A stretch of 8,633 nucleotides of DNA from Mageeibacillus sp. UBA3708. Lineage in GTDB: Bacteria; Bacillota; Clostridia; Saccharofermentanales; Saccharofermentanaceae. Both the position numbers and the translations under genes were made by a program. The notes beneath the pieces were generated by a model. That model made no database searches. It was given only the letters and a program-made list of their open reading frames with translations, and had not been told where the DNA came from. Positions 7,062 to 8,633 of this stretch are shown here, piece after piece (position 1 is the first letter of the stretch; each line of letters begins with the position of its first letter). The stretch spans positions 1-8,633 of the forward strand of contig DFIB01000047.1 of NCBI GenBank assembly GCA_002371375.1, written 5' to 3'.

Positions 7062-7602
7062 TTATGTCCCCTTCGGCTCCAAGCGACAATTTCTCCATAG
7101 GAGTAGGCTCGGGTCTTGATTTCTCTTCGTTGAGGTAATCCTTCTGCTTGTAGTACATCAATTCGGTCCGCATATCGGATATCTCATCCTTGAGAGTCAG
7201 ATACCTGTCACAACATTCGATCAATGACAGGATAGCTGTCTTGTTGGTAGCAATATAAGGATTATTCTCCTTCGTCTCCTTGTATATCTCGTCTGCCAGT
7301 TGAGCAACCTTGCGGATCCTTGATTCGCTGATCTCATCATTTGAACCTAAGAGGTATGTATTATCACCGATGTTGACTGATACTCTGCGGGACATCGGGT
7401 CGGGCTTATCTTCCTTATCAGCCTTCCTGGCTATCTTCTCATTCAAAGTCATCGGCTTGACAGGCTCAGTAACATCCTTAGCAAGGGAATCGCCCTTATA
7501 GCGTTGCTCATAGCTTACCATTACGGGAATCTCCCTGCCTTTGCGCTTCTTAAGATTATTATCGGAATACTTACCTAAGATACTGCTGTTAGACTTCTTC
7601 AT
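7054..7602 (-). CDS. zapA: Cell division protein ZapA with long N-terminal extension
   Basis: ZapA binds FtsZ and promotes bundling of filaments in the Z-ring. The ZapA domain is recognisable from about residue 72: RRVSVNIGDNTYLL, then the R-x-x-KVAQLADEIYKE helix (about 95-110) and the NKTAILSLI..CDRYLTLKDEI helix that forms the dimer coiled coil (120-150). The preceding 70 residues are charged, basic at the very N-terminus, and resemble no domain I know. Family members are usually about 85-130 residues, against 182 here. The start at 7602 is supported by GAGGG at 7607-7611, four bases before the ATG. The ATG at 7521 (residue 28) also has a possible GGGAG nine bases upstream, so a 155-residue form cannot be excluded. 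The ATG at 7395, which would give a bare ZapA domain, has no ribosome binding site. The gene lies 31 bases after rsmA and overlaps the U32 gene by 8 bases. Confidence 0.85.
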   Translation of the reverse strand: MKKSNSSILGKYSDNNLKKRKGREIPVMVSYEQRYKGDSLAKDVTEPVKPMTLNEKIARKADKEDKPDPMSRRVSVNIGDNTYLLGSNDEISESRIRKVAQLADEIYKETKENNPYIATNKTAILSLIECCDRYLTLKDEISDMRTELMYYKQKDYLNEEKSRPEPTPMEKLSLGAEGDIND

Positions 7603-7633
7603 AATGCCCTCACAAATAATATATCTTCAATGA

Positions 7634-8410
7634 TTATACCACATATAGCTTCGCATAATCATTCGGTGATATCTCTTCCGCTCTGGTCAGCTCAGAATAA
7701 CCGAGTTCCAGTAATAATCTCATGTCGATATCAGCGTTGTTCAGAACCTTCTTGCGCCTGTTGCTGAAGCATCTCTCTATGAAAGAAACGAGACCGTCAC
7801 TCAGCACACCGTCACTGTCACGCCTTGTGAGTGTTATAACTGATGAAGTTGTCTTCGGCACCGGATAATAGTAATTGCCGGGCAGATCGAATTCAACCTT
7901 GATATCCCCGTAAAGGTTGCACAAGATTGCAAGCGGACCGTATTGCTTGGTCTTAGGCTTTGCACATATCCTGGCGATCGCTTCCTTCTCTACCATCAGC
8001 ACCATCTTGCGCGATGCGGTAAGTTCCGTCAGGAGTTTCTTCATAATAGGTGTCATAAGATAATACGGTATGTTACTGACAGCAACATTATAGGACGCTG
8101 CATCATATGAGGGCGCCTTGAGCTTTGTATAGTCTTCGTCAATAACCCTGCAACCGTAAGTCATGCTGATATATTCAGCAAGTCTCTTATCTATCTCTAC
8201 AGCAGTAAGATCCACCGGATGATCAACTATCAGAGAAGTAAGCGAACCGAGCCCGGGACCTATCTCCAAGACCTTATCGCCTTCAGTCAGACCGCACAAT
8301 TCCACGATCCTTTCTGCGCTTGATTCATCACAAAGAAAATTCTGCCCGAATTTTTGCTCGGGCAGAAAACCAATCTCTTCAGTCAGTCTTATAACATCAT
8401 TTCTGTTCAT
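7634..8410 (-). CDS. rsmA: 16S rRNA (adenine(1518)-N(6)/adenine(1519)-N(6))-dimethyltransferase RsmA (KsgA)
   Basis: RsmA dimethylates two adjacent adenines in the 3' terminal hairpin of 16S rRNA using S-adenosylmethionine, a late check in 30S maturation; its loss gives kasugamycin resistance. The 258 residues cover the whole family fold. Visible are the opening FGQNFL (21-26), the SAM-binding loop EIGPGLGSLT (49-58), the acidic ribose ligand in VEID (71-74), the catalytic N-x-P-Y motif NIPYY (113-117), MVEKEAIARI (139-148), the YGPLA segment (157-161), the PVPKTTSSV loop (183-191), and the C-terminal NRRKK (217-221). The length is slightly below the roughly 270 residues of E. coli KsgA. No Shine-Dalgarno precedes the ATG. 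Instead the stop of purL and this start overlap as TAATG, so translation probably depends on ribosomes finishing purL. Confidence 0.96.
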   Translation of the reverse strand: MNRNDVIRLTEEIGFLPEQKFGQNFLCDESSAERIVELCGLTEGDKVLEIGPGLGSLTSLIVDHPVDLTAVEIDKRLAEYISMTYGCRVIDEDYTKLKAPSYDAASYNVAVSNIPYYLMTPIMKKLLTELTASRKMVLMVEKEAIARICAKPKTKQYGPLAILCNLYGDIKVEFDLPGNYYYPVPKTTSSVITLTRRDSDGVLSDGLVSFIERCFSNRRKKVLNNADIDMRLLLELGYSELTRAEEISPNDYAKLYVV

Positions 8411-8633
8411 TACTTGAAGTAAGCCACGCCTGACTCGAATATCTTCTGGTGCTTATTGCCGCCGATGTTCTTTGTGAGATCTGCTTCATATCTCTCGGTA
8501 TGACCCATCTTACCGAAGATTCTTCCGTCGGGCGACAGAATACCTTCGATGGCGCAGATAGAACCGTTGGGATTGAATGCCGTATCAGCCGTGAGTTCAT
8601 CATTAATATCAACGTAGCAAGTGGCGATCTGGC
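8410..8633 (-). CDS. purL: Phosphoribosylformylglycinamidine synthase PurL, C-terminal end (partial)
   Basis: The last 73 codons of a gene that begins beyond the right edge of the window, read from a frame with no start codon here. It ends FESGVAYFK with stop TAA at 8410-8412. The pattern NPNGS.CAIEGI.SPDGRI.GKMGH.ER matches the C-terminus of the glutamine amidotransferase domain of single-chain FGAM synthases of the clostridial type. The His (codon 8500-8502) and the Glu two residues later fit the His-Glu part of the class I amidotransferase triad; the Cys is outside the window. The enzyme converts FGAR to FGAM with glutamine and ATP in de novo purine synthesis. The stop overlaps the rsmA start by one base. 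A different open frame at 8397-8612 on the same strand is a shadow of this gene. Confidence 0.87.
   Translation of the reverse strand, partial: QIATCYVDINDELTADTAFNPNGSICAIEGILSPDGRIFGKMGHTERYEADLTKNIGGNKHQKIFESGVAYFK

Noticed and set aside
7631..7636. TATAAT overlapping the rsmA stop before zapA
   Set aside because: No -35-like hexamer at the right distance. The motif is made by the codons GTA TAA followed by T, so an internal promoter is not supported.
8397..8612. 71-residue open frame starting with ATG at 8612 on the minus strand
   Set aside because: It has no recognisable motif and overlaps the purL frame, which reads open to the window edge and matches the PurL C-terminus. It is a shadow.

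Overview
The window holds ten protein-coding genes, nine complete and one truncated by the window edge, all read from the minus strand and packed almost end to end. Low-to-moderate GC (roughly mid-40s % by eye), GGAGG-type ribosome binding sites, a VanZ-like protein, a ZapA of Gram-positive type next to a long U32 protein, and a purL tail of the single-chain clostridial type all suggest an anaerobic Firmicute of class Clostridia. I cannot name the family from the sequence alone.

In transcription order (high to low coordinates) the first block is purL (3' end only), rsmA/ksgA, zapA, a long U32/RlhA-like protein and dut. These genes overlap by 1 or 8 bases or are separated by 11 to 31 bases, so they read as one operon. 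After dut comes the only intergenic gap of note (95 bp, 4136-4230). It has no recognisable terminator but holds a weak promoter candidate and three copies of the hexamer CACTTG. The second block is a CorA-like transporter, a membrane-anchored alpha/beta-hydrolase-fold protein, tsaD, smpB and a VanZ-like membrane protein, again with gaps of 17 bases or fewer or a 1-base overlap. The last 70 bases at the left edge are non-coding and end in a TATAAT on the minus strand.

The content is mostly housekeeping. Four genes act on RNA or the ribosome: rsmA (16S dimethyladenosine), the U32 protein (probably RNA hydroxylation), tsaD (tRNA t6A) and smpB (trans-translation). Others serve purine synthesis (purL), dUTP removal (dut), division (zapA) and the envelope (CorA, the anchored hydrolase, VanZ). 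I found no mobile element, CRISPR array, tRNA, rRNA or defence system, and no convincing undescribed multi-gene system.

The observations most worth a second look are within proteins. The anchored alpha/beta-hydrolase appears to have lost its nucleophile Ser and its catalytic His. The CorA homologue carries GQN where the family signature is GMN. The dUTPase has an extra segment of about 18 residues between motifs 3 and 4.
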